NCBI GenBank assembly: GCA_016808115.1 | Contig: JAEQBH010001518.1 | Location: 310,001-374,000 of the forward strand | Source of the DNA: Tetrastigma voinierianum | Lineage: Eukaryota; Streptophyta; Magnoliopsida; Vitales; Vitaceae | Direction of reading: 5' to 3' | Length of the DNA: 64,000 bases | Shown: piece by piece, positions 1 through 13,790 of the stretch | Position numbering within the stretch: position 1 is the first letter of the stretch | Layout of the letters: every line of letters begins with the position of its first letter | Notes under the pieces: model-generated | The model's database searches: none | Told to the model about the DNA's origin: nothing | The model's input: only the letters and a program-made list of their open reading frames with translations | Program-made: the position numbers and the translations under genes

Positions 1-1436
1 CGATCACAAACATATATGGTGCAGCGAAAAATCAATCATCGTTCCGCCCGGCTTTTCGAGTTTTAGCAAACGGCCGAGCCAAGCTCCCGCTTAGATTTCA
101 AACGACCATTGGCTGGGCTCTGGGTTTTATTTTCAAAGCATGTGGCTGGAGCTCAAGCTCCCATTTTTATGAAAAAGTTTTGAGAAACTTTAAAGAATGC
201 TTGTGAAAGGTTTTAAGAAAGTCTTCACAAGATAGTCAAGTACAAGAAAAAATTATGAGAAGTTTAATAGATTTCTGCAAGCAAGAAATAAGACTTATAA
301 GCGAAAGAAAAGCTAAACAAAGCAAGTACAAAGCAAGCAAAGAAAAGTTTTAGAACTTTTTAGAAAGCAAGCAAAGCAAAGCTTCCGAAAATATTTGTAA
401 AAGAGAGTTTTATATGTTTGAAATGTTTTCCTGAAAAGAAAAACCGCTTATAAAAGCATACACTCACCGGGAGCCCGTTTAGCTCATTATTTTGTATTTT
501 AAAACTATTTCCACAGTACGCAAGACGCCGGAGTACAATAGGATCAGTCCCACATCACAAGTGTTGTACTATAATTATATTTTAAGAACATACTTTGAAA
601 TGGGTATAATGGGACATATGTATGTACATAGTTTAGTACGATGGAAATGTATTGGTATGCTTGCCACATTTTGATATATAAATTGATGTATACAGATTTG
701 AATTTACTATGCTCATTATGTCGCCAATTTTCCATTACAAGATTTTTCCAAATCCTAAGTTATAAATTAAAGAAAATTTTATAGAGGTTTAAGCAAGCAA
801 TACGGCCATTCACAGGATTTCCTAATGTTAGAGGTAACAACTAGGGATTTCGTGATGTTTATGACGCCGCCGCCGGAAAAGTGGTGTGTCGTATAACCCT
901 TAACTCCGTGGAATTCTCGTGGATTTCAAATTTAATACTACCACAAGGCTCATTTATCAGACTTGGTACTCTACAAAAATCGTGAAGGTTCTCTGGTTTG
1001 AGAGGAGCTCTACCCAATATAATACCTGTATAACAATATATCCATGACCCATCTAGGGTCTCAATAGAAGTAGAAATGACCACACAGGGTCCATCTATCC
1101 ATATCCCCAATATACAACTACATCACAATAGTCCATAAAAGTTTATTACAACACTCTTATACAAAACATATAGATACGTGTCAAAACAACTACCAAAGCC
1201 ACAATCCAGTTTTCTTCACAAGTAAGGCCTCTATTGAGCGCCAGCCTCCTGTACCTAAAATATGGTCCCACGACGGGGTGAGCAATGCCTAGTAGAGAAA
1301 TAATTCCTACAAGGGCGCCCCAATGGCGTAATTTGCAATGCCATTTCACATATTTGGCAAATATACACATTTCGCTAAATGTCTACATACTACGATGAAT
1401 GCGACTCACTACGTCTCCATGTCCCAGTCCTCACCG

Positions 1437-4400
1437 ACTTCAGAATACCTAAAATATACCCTAATACTTTCTTATGCTTAGGTTTAATGAAAGTTAAATA
1501 TGAATTTTCGAACAAAACGATAGACCGGAAATTAATATGAGCAAAGGGTAAATATGTAATTTACTACTCGAGGACCTAAAGTGTCATAAAAGGGAAAGAC
1601 TAGGTTAAATGTGAAATATCTAACTTGATTTGTAAAAGAGAGGAATTGAAGGGACTAAATGAAATAAATGAGAAAACTTAACCCAAAATGGGGTTTTTCG
1701 GAGCCAAAACACGTACCAAGAAGAGATATTTGATTTAAGACCAAATTTGTCTCAACTGGGGAGAAATAAACCAGAGAGAAGAGAAGAGAAGGGGAGAAGG
1801 AAGAAGAAGAGAAGAGGAAGAGAAGAAGCAATAGAAGAGTAAGAAGAAAGGAAAAGCAAAAAGTGTATGAATCTAATATTTAAGTATGAAATTCTTAAAG
1901 TTTGTAAGGGAATTTCTCGTTTATCGATGGTTAGTAGCTTTGTCCCCAAATTTGGTTTTGTTAGATTTCATCCTGTAACCCTAAAATTATTGAAAGTAAG
2001 GTCGTAAAACCCTAAATGGTACAAGAAGAATACAACTCTCCCTTCGAGGTTGGATTCATGGTTTAATCAGATAACGGAGTTGGGGTCGGGGAACAAACCC
2101 TAACTAATCTTTATATTTGCTTTATGTATGGGTTATGACCATTCATTTAGAGTTGTTTTTTGGGAGGAATTCATGATAGGTTTTAAAAGTGTGAAGAGGC
2201 ATTGCACGACGGAGGTAATTGTATATTAATATGTGACTAATCCTAGAGTGGCTTGATGTGGATATTGATTGAGTTGATGTAGGTAAAATATGGAAAATGG
2301 GAGAAACCACCTGGAAATTTAGGCAGGCTGTATTTCAAACAGAGTGGTACTCTGCACTTACAAGTGTTCAGAACCCGGTATCGTACTAGCATCGCATCTA
2401 ATGCTCGTATTTCAGATCAAAGGTTCATATTTTTGGCCATAATCTCCGTCATTTTTATTCGATTTGAGTTATCTAAGGTCAAGTTAAACTAGATTTAAGG
2501 AGAACAAACACCAATGAAATAGGAAACAAATTTAACTATATAAAATACCCAAAAATTCACTAAAGTCACTATATAGTTCCGCCAATTTCTGGTTCATTTG
2601 GAACAGCATAGAGTAAAGATTCTATTGCTCGGGGACATATCTTTAGTTTCCTATTATTCGATTTGAGTGATTTTAGTTGGAAGAACTTAACACCTTATCT
2701 TCAAAGGAGTACAAAGAACCAAAGTCAAATATGGAGTTAAGACCTAAAATTGGTATTTTGCATCACGATAGCAGTAATATGGGTAAATGACTAGTTTGGG
2801 CAATGAGAATGCCATAATCAGCTCGATGATTCAATCGGAATTGATTCCAATTCTAAGAAAGCAGATTCACAGATGAATAAGACATAATGAACGACATGAT
2901 TACATAAAGGCTATACTTATGTATATGAAATTCATATGTATTATAAAGAAATAGGAAAATATAGGAAAATGCACATGTATGTAGAGGTGTTATGGGAAAT
3001 GAAAACGAACTCGAAATATGGAAATGGAACATGAAAGCAATATGTCATGAACACATAATGTGGGCTAAGAATGCCCTAATTATTCGATATATGAATAAAA
3101 ATGATTATATAAGGATTATTATCACATATATAATCGTGAGAACCGCCAAGACCGATATGGAATGACATCACACCTATGTTACGCCGCAGCACGATAGTAC
3201 TTGCAGATTTCATTAGTGCGACAAGACTCTCCGACTGCTTCGCACAATAGCACTTCCCTTAGATTTCGATTAAAGGTGACTAAGACTCCGACCGTATTTT
3301 GACATGAAAGATTTCAAGATTTCCGATTAAGATTTGCAGATTTCCGACAAAGGCTGATTTATACTGACTGGGTATTTTATTAAGCTAGTACTTTGTACTT
3401 CTCGATTAGTACTTCGATACTCTAATTAGTGCGACAAGACTTCCTGTCAATGTCAGACTTATCAGGCTACAGACTCAAGATCAGACAGACTTCTTCTGCA
3501 CTTTATCATGGTCAGGTCAGATCATCCCGTATTATCGGGTCTAGTAAATCAAACAATATATGATGGATCAATATGAACAACAAAGAAATGTACATCGTCG
3601 TAATCGTAATCACCCACGTACTGTGATAAGTATGTTATTATGTAGTACCTACTGGGTAATTGTGATAAGCACATGTTCCAGAGTCTCACGTATTTTCAGA
3701 CAAGTGAAAATCTTTGTAGTACTATGGGTACTTCCATATCCGTGAATACGTTATACTAAGGATCCTAATAGCAACTATAAGATCCTAAGATACTATATGC
3801 CCAGATTACAAGTATAAGTTCCGTAAGACAAGTATATGCTCTGTGATACAAGTATAAGTTCCGTAAGAAAAGTATATGCTCCGTAATACAAGTATAAGAT
3901 CCGAAATACAAGAATAAGCTCTATAACACAAGTATAAGACATCCCAGAAGATATACTATACTCAATACAAGTATAAGTTCAGAAGACAAGTATATATATA
4001 CTCTAATGATAAGTATAAGTCTGTAAGACAAGTATATGTCTGTACAAAGTGAGGTAAGATCCGAAATACAAGAATAAGCTCCAGAATACAAGTATAAGAT
4101 CCAAAGACAAGTATATGCGCTCAGAGTCATGGGCGATAAGTCTGTATGATAAGTATATATGTCTGTGAATAAGGCTTACAGACCTGTAATACAAGTGGTG
4201 TGATCCAAGTGGCATAAGCAAGGGTAATAAAGTGGGCAAAAAATATAAGAATGTTCGAATAAGGGCGAGGCAGATCCGAAGGCAGAATAAGTCTGTGAAT
4301 ATAAGTATAATATCTCAGAAGATGCTGATATGTCTGCAGTAGCCAAGTATAAGATAATGGCAAGAGGTTATAGTACCTACTGCACCTTTAATTAACTCCT

Positions 4401-5425
4401 GGCGAGAGATCCGGATAAGTATTGAACCGACAAAGTTCGGCAGATGTCCTTCGGGATCCGGACACGTGACACGTCCGGCGCGTTGCTGGCGCATGCCTTT
4501 CGGGAGAGTTGAATAAGCAGTAATTTACGTACTGTGATGGCGAATAAGCTCGTAACATTCTATATAGTACTCCACTGGCACTCCAAACAAGTGTAATCTC
4601 CGTGAGTATAAGTATGTTTCTCCTATGGTATAAAGTATAAGCTTCAGAGTACCTAAGGTACCCTCCTCAGATAAGCATAAGTTCCCAGAATCCCACATAG
4701 ATCCTGAATGCATAAGATGTATAAGTATGAGTATGGATAAGTACTCTGCCTATGATATGTATAAGTTCAAGATCGACACGAATCTAAATAAGTATGTGTC
4801 CTAATGAAATAAGTATATGCATGTGGTCCCACGGAGATAAGTATATATGTCCTATGAGATAAGATAAGTATGCACCTACTGGATCGTATCAGAACAAGTC
4901 TCGCTAAGGGCGTAAGATCCGAATGAGCATAAGTTATTAGGAAGGATAATTGCGTACATGTAAATGTTATATGAATCTGGCTTAAGATCGATATCCGCGC
5001 TGTTATAATGACATTATGATTCAGATATAAAACAGTGGTAAAACTAACATAAGTTATAAGATATGTCACCGTCGCAGTTTTTAGCACGGCTTTAACCGCA
5101 GTACGTAAGACGTCCAAAACTTCCGCAGCGCATCGCTAGGCCAACACATAGCAGTGTCTACTAAGTACAGGTTCCGCCAGCCTGACGTGAAACAAAGCAG
5201 GCGCTTGTAAAATGTAAACGGACTCCGTGATATGTGCATAGATTTCGGCGGACACCACTCCGGGTAGTTCTTTCAGATAAAAACATTTTGCCATTGCATA
5301 AATTGTTTGTATAACTACAGGTACGTTCAGCTCGAGAAAACAAGCAAAAAGTCTCAGATATGTCTCGCTACCGAACCCTTGGCTCTGATCCGCCATTCGG
5401 GTCGGGATCGAACCCAGGTGTGACA
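1437..5425 (+). mobile_element. Long plus-strand LTR, sister of the one at 21199-24731
   Basis: This segment aligns by eye over its length with 21199-24731. Shared blocks are a 'taaaatatac' start, a purine-rich tract at 1770-1860, two 'ggccataa...' modules near 2437 and 2631, a run of 'gattagtgc..caagactc' around 3200-3440, and a 20-bp array from 3808. It ends in 'ggtgtgaca' near 5425, where the other copy ends 'ggcgtgataca'. The left edge is fuzzy because the usual TGTAACACC start is worn. It sits in plus orientation inside a minus-strand LTR. I could not recover a target duplication. No coding domain is present, so it is most likely a solo LTR. Confidence 0.55.
3808..4360 (+). repeat. Degenerate 20-bp tandem array, core AAGTATAAGNTCCGTAAG
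   Basis: Units of about 19-21 bases alternate between an 'acaagtataagttccgtaag' form and an 'acaagtatatgctctgtgat' form. Regular copies run from 3808 to about 3930, then become irregular with insertions to about 4360, and scattered copies continue to about 4900. The same array occurs at 23516-23775 in the related LTR, at nearly the same distance from the LTR start. Confidence 0.75.
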
Positions 5426-7062
5426 CCCTACACATGACATATTAAATGTGAAAATCGGCCATTTATGTTCCATCAATAACCATTTTTCCAAACAAAATCT
5501 TTTTTTTATAAGTAAAACGAACAGACAAATCTATATTCACTTGTTTTTACTAAGTCCCGTATGTTTTTGGGGCAGCAAATTTTCTGGTCCCATCAGAGGG
5601 CTTGACGCCTCCACACTTCTTTGCAACTTTCATCACTGATATATATGTCTAACCATTAAGAATATCGGTTTTTCATCATAGGTATCTATCCTCATTTGCT
5701 ATACCCAACACATGTATTTTTTCATTTCCTTTTCTTTTATGCAACCGTAGATCTATTTTCGACGTCATTCCATTTTAATGGAGCCTACCATCGAACACTC
5801 AAACATAAAGGTCGACCTTTACTATGCACTCATACTCCATGTCATGCGACGTCTTTGATAAATGCAATTAAATGACATTGTATGTATCTCATACTACATG
5901 CAATAATTCAAAATCATACTATGCCATAATTGTGATAATCATATTTTAATACATATAATTATTCTCATTTAATTTCCATATGTCTAACATATATCTCAAC
6001 ATGCTTCACAAATACAATAAAGATGTTATTCCTTTTCATGGACTTCAAGTATATATCAACACTACATCAATCATACAAGTAAGGAAACTTGATACTTTTT
6101 ATTTAATTGTGGTATAAGAACAGCAAAACAATCCTCACATCAATTTTTTTTTACAAGGGTAGGAAAACACCCGAAATTGTGAGCATCAAATGCCATTCAC
6201 TTGCATTTGGTTAAATTCTAGACTCAGTCCAAAATTTCAGCTTTTGTTTTATTTATTTATTATTATTTTAATAAATTCTGCACCACATTATCAGCCTCTA
6301 TAATTTCACCTATACAAAGTAGTCCTCAACTCGCCCAAAATCGGTTCTAAAAACATCCCAACATCCAAAACTTAGTCCGATGGTTTAATAACCACTACCA
6401 TTTATGGCTCTGGGGATTAAAGGAACCAGTGAGAGAAAATCTTACATTTTTTTGAACTTCAAGAAAATTCAGATTTCTGCCGACTACAAATTTTATCATA
6501 GACTAATCTTGCTCTTCGCTCCGACGTAGTTTCACCGCCATAAGTCGATCTCGAGAGAACTGGGAGGTCTTTTCTTCTCTCATATCATGCACTGCCCTAA
6601 TCTCCATCCTTTTTTTCCTTCCTTTTCCTTTCTTTCTTCTCCCTTCCCCACCGCATTGTTTTGATTTCTCTGGCTTAGAGGAAGCTTCTCTCACTTACTA
6701 ATCATCTTACCATGTGTCACATTTTCCATGGTCCATGTGTCACATGGCACATGTTCAGTGGTACCTACACCATACGGCCTCATGGCTACGTGGGTTCTTC
6801 CTCCCATGGTGCCATCCGCGCCCCGGTCATGCCATGTGGCACCACCCATGTGTCACTGACACTCCTGCTTCGGAAGCAGTTGAACGAACCATCTTGAATT
6901 CAACGAATCTGACCTGATAAATGGGGATTCGCGTGACGAATCTAACGTACGGCTCGCTTCATCCGAGATCTAGAAAATTTTCAGATTTACACCCATACTA
7001 TAGCAAGAAATTACCGCTTTTTATATATTTTTTTAAAAATTGAATTTTTCCGAGGTTTTAGA

Positions 7063-7935
7063 ATATGGGTGAGACATCTTATGTCATTGACATTAAGATC
7101 CATAGGGAAAGATCTCGAGGCATTTTGGGTTGTCTCAAAATACCTATATAAAAAAACATTTAGAGAGATTTAACATGAAAATTATTCACTATGTAATAAT
7201 CGATTTGTAAGGGAAAGTGACAGATTCGATTTGAATCAAGGTTCTAAAAATGATTTCAATTGTGAACATATGAAGAACATTCCATATGCCTTTTTATTGG
7301 TGCTTGATGTATTATCACAAAGTTTGTACTATACTTGATATCAGATTTCTTGTCAGTGGGCAAGAAGATATCAGAGTAACCTAGGTGTCACACCAAGCCG
7401 CAAAGAAGGTGATGTGAGATACCTTTTATGTGGAACAAAGGATTACATGTTTACGATGTATTTAATCTGTGAGGTGGATTGGCATCTAATGCATTTTTAG
7501 TTGTTGTGTTGATTCTCAAAATCAACGCTTGTTGTATTACAGTCATGGAATCAGATCTTAGAGAAGTGTGAAGCAACTCGACGCTTACCTAATTGCGGAA
7601 CAGTTCGTGGTCTTTTTTACTTAAGCTCACATGGTGTATGGTTAAAGAGTTTCATATCTTGGCTTAGAATTGTGGATTGTATATTTAGGCCATTGAAGTT
7701 GTACTGTGATAACTCAACTGCTGTATTTATGGCTAAGAATAACAAGAGCAGAAGTCAAACTAAGCATATCAACATTAAATACTTAGCCATAAGAGAGCGT
7801 GTGTTAAAGAAAATAAAGTGATAATTGAACACATTAGCATTGAGTTTATAATTGCCGATCCTTTAACTAAAGGCATGCTACCTAAGTTTTTTAAGGATCA
7901 TGTAGTACAAATGGAACTTGGTTCCACGATGGAAT
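7063..7935 (+). pseudogene. Ty1/copia pol remnant: end of reverse transcriptase and RNase H
   Basis: The 5' part reads GETSYVIDIKIHRERSRGIL, typical of the copia RT region after the catalytic motif. The 3' part carries the RNase H signature: a YCDNSTAVFMAKN-like stretch, then SQTKHINIKYLAIRERV and, after a stop at about 7820, an IADPLTKGMLPKFFKDHV-like end (7852-7905). These blocks lie in different frames with stops between them, and the middle (7140-7550) is badly broken. RNase H would remove the RNA strand during reverse transcription in a virus-like particle. The upstream part of the element is absent because a long LTR was inserted at 7063. It is followed in normal copia order by a polypurine tract and an LTR. 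Confidence 0.85.
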
Positions 7936-8210
7936 CTTATTGTACGTATATTTATTATTTCATTGAAACTCTTATTTAGTCTAATATTTTTTCATATGGT
8001 TTTGTACATTTCAAATTATTGTTACTATTTTGAGAAATATCATTAAGTTTGGACCTTGAATAAATATATGGTTTATTTATTAAGTTTAAGGGTTGGTGTT
8101 GAGGAACTTGATATATTGTAAAACATGAAAGACAATACGCACTATAAGAGGACTTGACGCCATGATTTATATATTTAGTTTCCCCTTCTAGTGGGTGTTG
8201 AACTCTATGG

Positions 8211-8224
8211 ACCAAGTGGGAGAA
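8211..8224 (+). other. Polypurine tract of the copia remnant
   Basis: The sequence 'aagtgggagaa' lies directly before the TGTTAG start of the LTR. This is the usual site for plus-strand DNA priming in copia elements. Confidence 0.65.
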
Positions 8225-8516
8225 TGTTAGAATGGTCCATATAATTTAAGTTTTAAATTCAAATTTTAAATCTCCCATGTTTGTTAAAAATTTAAAAGAA
8301 CACCTCATCTTCAACCCTTGCATCTCTTCGAGAGACCAGTAATGGCCTAGTCTCCATATAAGGAATCAATGAGTCACTTTTTGAGTCTCTAAGCCTACTC
8401 TTCTCTATTCAGAAAATTTTACCATCGGAATTTTGAGCGAGTAAGGGTTTAGAAGAACCAAGAAGTATTAGTTTTTCAGTTTTCTAATGTTTCAATTTTT
8501 CTCTGTTTTTTTAACA
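8225..8516 (+). repeat. LTR of copia remnant (292 bp), TGTTA...TAACA
   Basis: It begins TGTTAGAATGG after a polypurine tract and ends TTTTTTAACA, giving a 5-bp inverted terminal repeat (TGTTA/TAACA). A TATA-like 'catataagg' lies at 8354. It is followed after one base by TGGTTGAAGG, a worn match to the initiator-methionine tRNA primer site TGGTATCAGAGC. Sequences on both sides read as element interior (pol on the left, gag on the right), which is odd for a normal 3' LTR. Confidence 0.65.
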
Positions 8517-8654
8517 ATGGTTGAAGGTAAGTTCTGACATTTTGCTTTTGTTTATAATCTGATCATGTTATTGGTATGTTTGATATGATTAGATCCTTCA
8601 TGTTTGTAGAATGTTTAACATAAACTACTTACTTTCCTAAAAGCTCTTAAGATT

Positions 8655-8843
8655 TTGGTTCAATATGAATATCATGTTTCACAATTGGCTATTGAGAAAT
8701 ATATCAAGGAAAGGAAGTCAATTGATGAAAATATAGATCAATTTACTAAAGTTATTATCAATCTTATAGATGTAGGTACTGATATAGAATATGAAGACTT
8801 AATGGTAATGCTTGTAAACTCATTATTAAAGGTGGTTGATTAG
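8655..8843 (+). pseudogene. Short copia gag-like fragment
   Basis: An open stretch of about 62 codons carries SIDENIDQFTKVIINLIDVG followed by DIEYEDLMVMLVNSLL. This fits the pattern of the plant copia gag domain (UBN2/retrotran_gag type): a helix with an 'h..eF..hh..L...G' pattern, then 'h.dED....hL.SLP'. It is far shorter than a whole gag (usually 200-400 residues) and has no CCHC knuckle. Its position just after an LTR and a worn primer site fits the start of a gag region. The match is by pattern only and other origins are possible. Confidence 0.45.
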
Positions 8844-8869
8844 TTGAGAGACATTCTAAAATAAAACAA

Positions 8870-10110
<1,241 letters not shown>

Positions 10111-10119
10111 ATATAACAA

Positions 10120-10927
10120 AGATTCATTTGAATAATGTATTTTTAATTTCATTTTTAACTCGCAAACAAATATAAGTATGGTATAACATATCTTATTAAA
10201 TATGATATCTTAAAATGAAATATTATTGACAAAATGCCCTATCCTATTGGAAATAATATTTTCAAGCTAAGGATTTAAATTTGTTTACTTTATGAACCAA
10301 ATATTGGCCTACAAGTTTTCTTCTCAATTCATTCCCTTTTTTTCATTTTTTTTCTTCTCTTTTTTTAAAAAAATTATCATGTTTGTTTGTTTTGGAAGGC
10401 AAAGGGGAGGTGGGCTTTGTTTAGTCGTTATATCAACCCTAACTTGAGTGGGTTAACTGAAATTGATTAGTCAACCAAAGCCCAACCCAAAAATGGAAGA
10501 GGCCCAACTCCATTGAATTTCTAAAAATCTAGGTCACCAGCTTAAATTTAAGGGTTACTTCATATTATTTCTACATCTACCCAATTTAAGAGGTATAGGT
10601 TTCATAAAATAATCAATCAAACACTCTTTCTATAAAAAAAAAAAAAGTTATTATTTTAAATGTTGGGGGAGTAAGAAATTAAAAATGTTAAATTAAGTTT
10701 AAATTTGTAATTGTCAATTTTTTTGTATGGATAATTTTTCATTTGTCACACATGTAAAATCTTCAAGTCAAACTTAGTTTTTAAACAAATTAATGAATAT
10801 ATATTTTAATTTTGCATGCTGGTAAACAAAGGAAGTGAGTTATAAAAAATCTAAAGCTTTGTTTTACTATTGTTTAAAAAAATAGTTGGTAAAAAAATTG
10901 TCCTTTTATTTTCTATTCTTATACCAT
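10120..10927. other. AT-rich spacer without recognised feature
   Basis: Between the foldback element and the next LTR there are homopolymer-rich runs and a short GC-richer stretch (10400-10520), with no open frame or terminal repeat that I can support. Confidence 0.5.
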
Positions 10928-11704
10928 TGTTTGAGCTCATATTGAATTTTGGTCCGATCCATTTATGCATGACCAAATTTAATAGGCTTAGGTCAATTCC
11001 TAAGAGGCCCAATTAAATGGGCACAAATTTATTTTTGTGAAATTAATTTTTTAAAGTTCAAATCTATGAAGTTAAGAGATGAAGATTTCTTTAGAGATAG
11101 AGTCAAACTACAACTGGAGAAGTGTGGGCAACAAGTTTTTTTAGAAATAGAGTCAAGCAGAAAATAGAGCATATGCGTGGGCAATTGGAGAAAATGGGAA
11201 CGTGGAGAGATGGAGAAACTTATGAGCCAAGTCCTCATGATGGAGAATATGAGCAATTATTAATAAGAGACTACTATAAAAGGAGATGGAAGACACAAGA
11301 AAGAGGACCAACGATCAATTAATCAATAACCATATCTCAATTCTTAACATTTCATCATATTCTAGCTTTATAGTAGTTTAACAATTTCAGCAGAATTTTA
11401 TTTTCAAGTTTCTTTTATTTCTCCGATACTTTGTCATTTCAATCTTCCTATTGAAATACAAAAATTTCTACAATAGTTTCTATAGCCTTCAATTTATTCC
11501 GTTCAATTTAATTATTATAGTATTTTTAACTTAGATTATGGGGAACTATTAAGGGAACCATGAAACCTATTTTTTGTCTAATTAAAAGTTTGATTTTTAA
11601 CGCAACATTAGTTTGGAAACACTTTAATTTCCTGACACACTCGCTCATTTTCAAAATTTGATTTTTTTTGTATGTTGAAGTGGAATTTCCAAAATTCACC
11701 AACA
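10928..11704 (+). repeat. 5' LTR of the 14.5-kb element
   Basis: It is repeated at 24732-25473. The shared blocks include 'aataggctta', 'aagttaagaga', the TATA-like CTATAAAAG (11273 here, 25039 in the other copy) and 'gcgcaacattagttt'. The end is set where similarity to the right copy stops, near 'caccaaca'. Confidence 0.7.
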
Positions 11705-12685
11705 TATTTTTTGTATGCCCGATAAGACCCATCTTTGTTGAAGATGCCACCAAAATTTTGGAATAAGATATGTGAGTCTCAGACTTAGGGATTTGGATGT
11801 TGCGTATAAATATAAGAAGGAGTCGGCTCCAAAGAATTTCCATGATAAAATTGAAAGAAACCATATTTCTAACACATTTGATGATTTTCAAGATTTGATA
11901 GAGGATTGAAGAACCAGAGCTTGATGACCACACAACATTTTGAACGGCCTTAAACATGGGCAATAATCAGCTAAGGCAATGGTAGAGTGCCAAGACCATT
12001 ATGAACATCAGTTAAGGCATCAGGGAACTGCAAAACAACAACCTAATCTCAAGTGAAGCTCTCGAGACATTCCCTGAGTTGCTTTGACTCCATAAAGCAA
12101 ATCGGTCTCGATGAACTGAGGGGTGACCAGAATTCTCGTAGTTTCGGCAAATCTCATCGCTCTCACATGTGCAGTTAATAATAATAGTTATCTTCCTCCC
12201 CATAGGAAAGACGATGTAACTCCGGTGAGTGTAACTAGTAGATATCCTAATGCTGCTACAACATTGACTTGTCATGGGTTCTTTGACCAAACCATCCCAA
12301 CTGCACAACATGGAGTCTATGATGAATCATTTCCTCTCATCAAGGCCCGAGGCACTATGCACCCAATTCTTCAGAAGTGTTATTAAGGTCATAAATTCTC
12401 TAACTGTTATGCAAACACTTCCACCACCTTTTATCGGGAAGAAGCTGCAAGCTCACGCAGATAAACCATTTTTATATATGATGTGACAAGATTGAGGAAT
12501 TCCTTATAAAGAGAAAGTTCATCACGCTTCCTTAAGATCACCAACTCCCTAACAAAGAGGAGCATAGAGGTAAAGTCTACTACAAGTATCACAACTCCTT
12601 GAATAATAGTACTAATTCTTGTTGTAGTTTCAGGAATATTATCTAAGAAATTATCAACGAGGGAATACTGAAGTCCCCTAAGGAA
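11705..12685. other. Leader region without recognised gene
   Basis: This is interior sequence after the 5' LTR. Short open frames on both strands show no family signature. I see no tRNA-complementary primer site in the first 40 bases. Confidence 0.4.
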
Positions 12686-13790
12686 ATGAAAGTTATGGTG
12701 AAATTCCTTAGAGAAAAAGAAGTCATATTGATTAATGAAGACACATTCCCTCCAATAGTTTCAATCAACACAATTGCTTTTGATTTGAAAGTAGTGATGA
12801 ATTCAAAGAAGGTGAGAGGAATTCCACCAAGCCCTAAGATAAGAAAGATATGGACTCCTAAGCAATACTTGACTTATAATAATGATCTGGCTACATTAAG
12901 ATAATTGTCTACAATTAGAGAAAAGAAAAAAATAAGGGCATCCAAACCATTCATCTGGAAAAAATTCAATGGGGCTTGGGCAGGAAGCAAAGAATGAGAG
13001 ATTCTTCAAGGAAAAAGAATGTTTCTCCAAACGAGAGACATGTTTCTCCAAGGAAATAAGGCATGAACAATTCCTTAAGGAGGAAAATGCCTGCAAGGTT
13101 TATAATTCCTCCTACCGTCTCACCTGTACAAGAAAGGCATGTGGTACAGCATAAGAAATTTTTCCCAAAAGCTCACCAAAACTCAAAAAGAAGAATGCAG
13201 AGACAAAGAGCTATGGAAAAAAGGTGACTCAAGAAAGCACCCAAAGAAGCACCAAAGGAGGAAACCAATGAATCACTGGATCTAAGGGAGGAAGCAACAC
13301 CTACTTTGAAGAAAACAAAATTTGGAAGAAGAGCTACAAAGGATGTTAAAGTCTATTTGCAATTCAGATAAAGAAATATATTCAAGAATTATTCTCATAG
13401 GTATAATTCCTATTTCCTTGAATTGTTCTACTACTTTTCTGACTTTGATATCCTTCTTCAAGTCAAAGGAGATGGAGAAAAGTCTTATAAAAGTAAAAGA
13501 GAAACAACCTATAGTAGATGAAGGCCGCATTTACAAAGGGATCACCATTGAACGCTTTAAAGGAAGCATGCCCTAGAATGTGATATTGGAAAAACCTACC
13601 GTGGAAATGACAAAAACACATTTAATGTCAAATCTACAAGGAGAGCCACACAAGGGGGGTTATCAATGGGAAAATATCTTAAGAAGTATTTCTCCACCAT
13701 GGTGATGTCACCCAAAGGATTAGGCCGATCCTATCGCTTTATAAAGGCCTAATGCCTAAGGCAGGAATACGTCGATATATGGAAATCAGA
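12686..13790 (+). pseudogene. Broken, unrecognised coding remnant inside the 14.5-kb element
   Basis: Plus-strand frames contain protein-like stretches: FPPIVSINTIAFDLKVVMNS and IPPSPKIRKIWTPKQYL (12686-12904), then RIYKGITIERF (13519-13560), and SPKGLGRSYRFIKA in a third frame (13705-13750). Frames shift between them and stops interrupt. The composition is coding-like and the strand agrees with the element. The pattern could be a retroelement gag-protease region, since a 'GLGR' stretch recalls G-patch-like segments near some plant retroelement proteases. I do not recognise the family with confidence. Confidence 0.3.

Larger units (their letters stand above)
1..7062 (-). mobile_element. Long LTR (gypsy-type form), minus strand, cut by window edge and split by another LTR
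   Basis: The outer parts (1 to about 1436 and about 5426 to 7062) read as one LTR in minus orientation. The right end resembles the TGTAAGACC-type start seen in reverse at 60829: both share a 'catccgagatctaga' stretch followed by a T-rich run and a 'gaggttttaga/caggtcttaca' end. The left part (about 860-1430) matches 58.8-59.4 kb, including 'cctgtacct...acggggtgagc'. A pyrimidine tract at 6590-6655 (purine-rich in LTR sense) lies about 420 bases inside the end. No coding domain is visible. The LTR ends inside copia pol sequence at 7063, so it was inserted there. Its other end lies outside the window, so its target duplication cannot be checked. Gypsy membership is inferred from LTR form only. 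Confidence 0.5.

Noticed and set aside
859..1370. Open frames on the minus strand that could pass for small genes
   Set aside because: They fall in LTR sequence shared with 58.8-59.4 kb, show no protein-family motif and are not conserved as frames in the other copy.
3921..5117. Long minus-strand open frames of 60-116 codons rich in Tyr, Leu and Ser
   Set aside because: They arise from translating the AAGTATAAG array; the repeated composition explains them.
6712..6917. Two overlapping His/Ser-rich plus-strand frames
   Set aside because: They come from a local run of 'catgtgtcac/ccatgg' repeats inside an LTR, with no motif.
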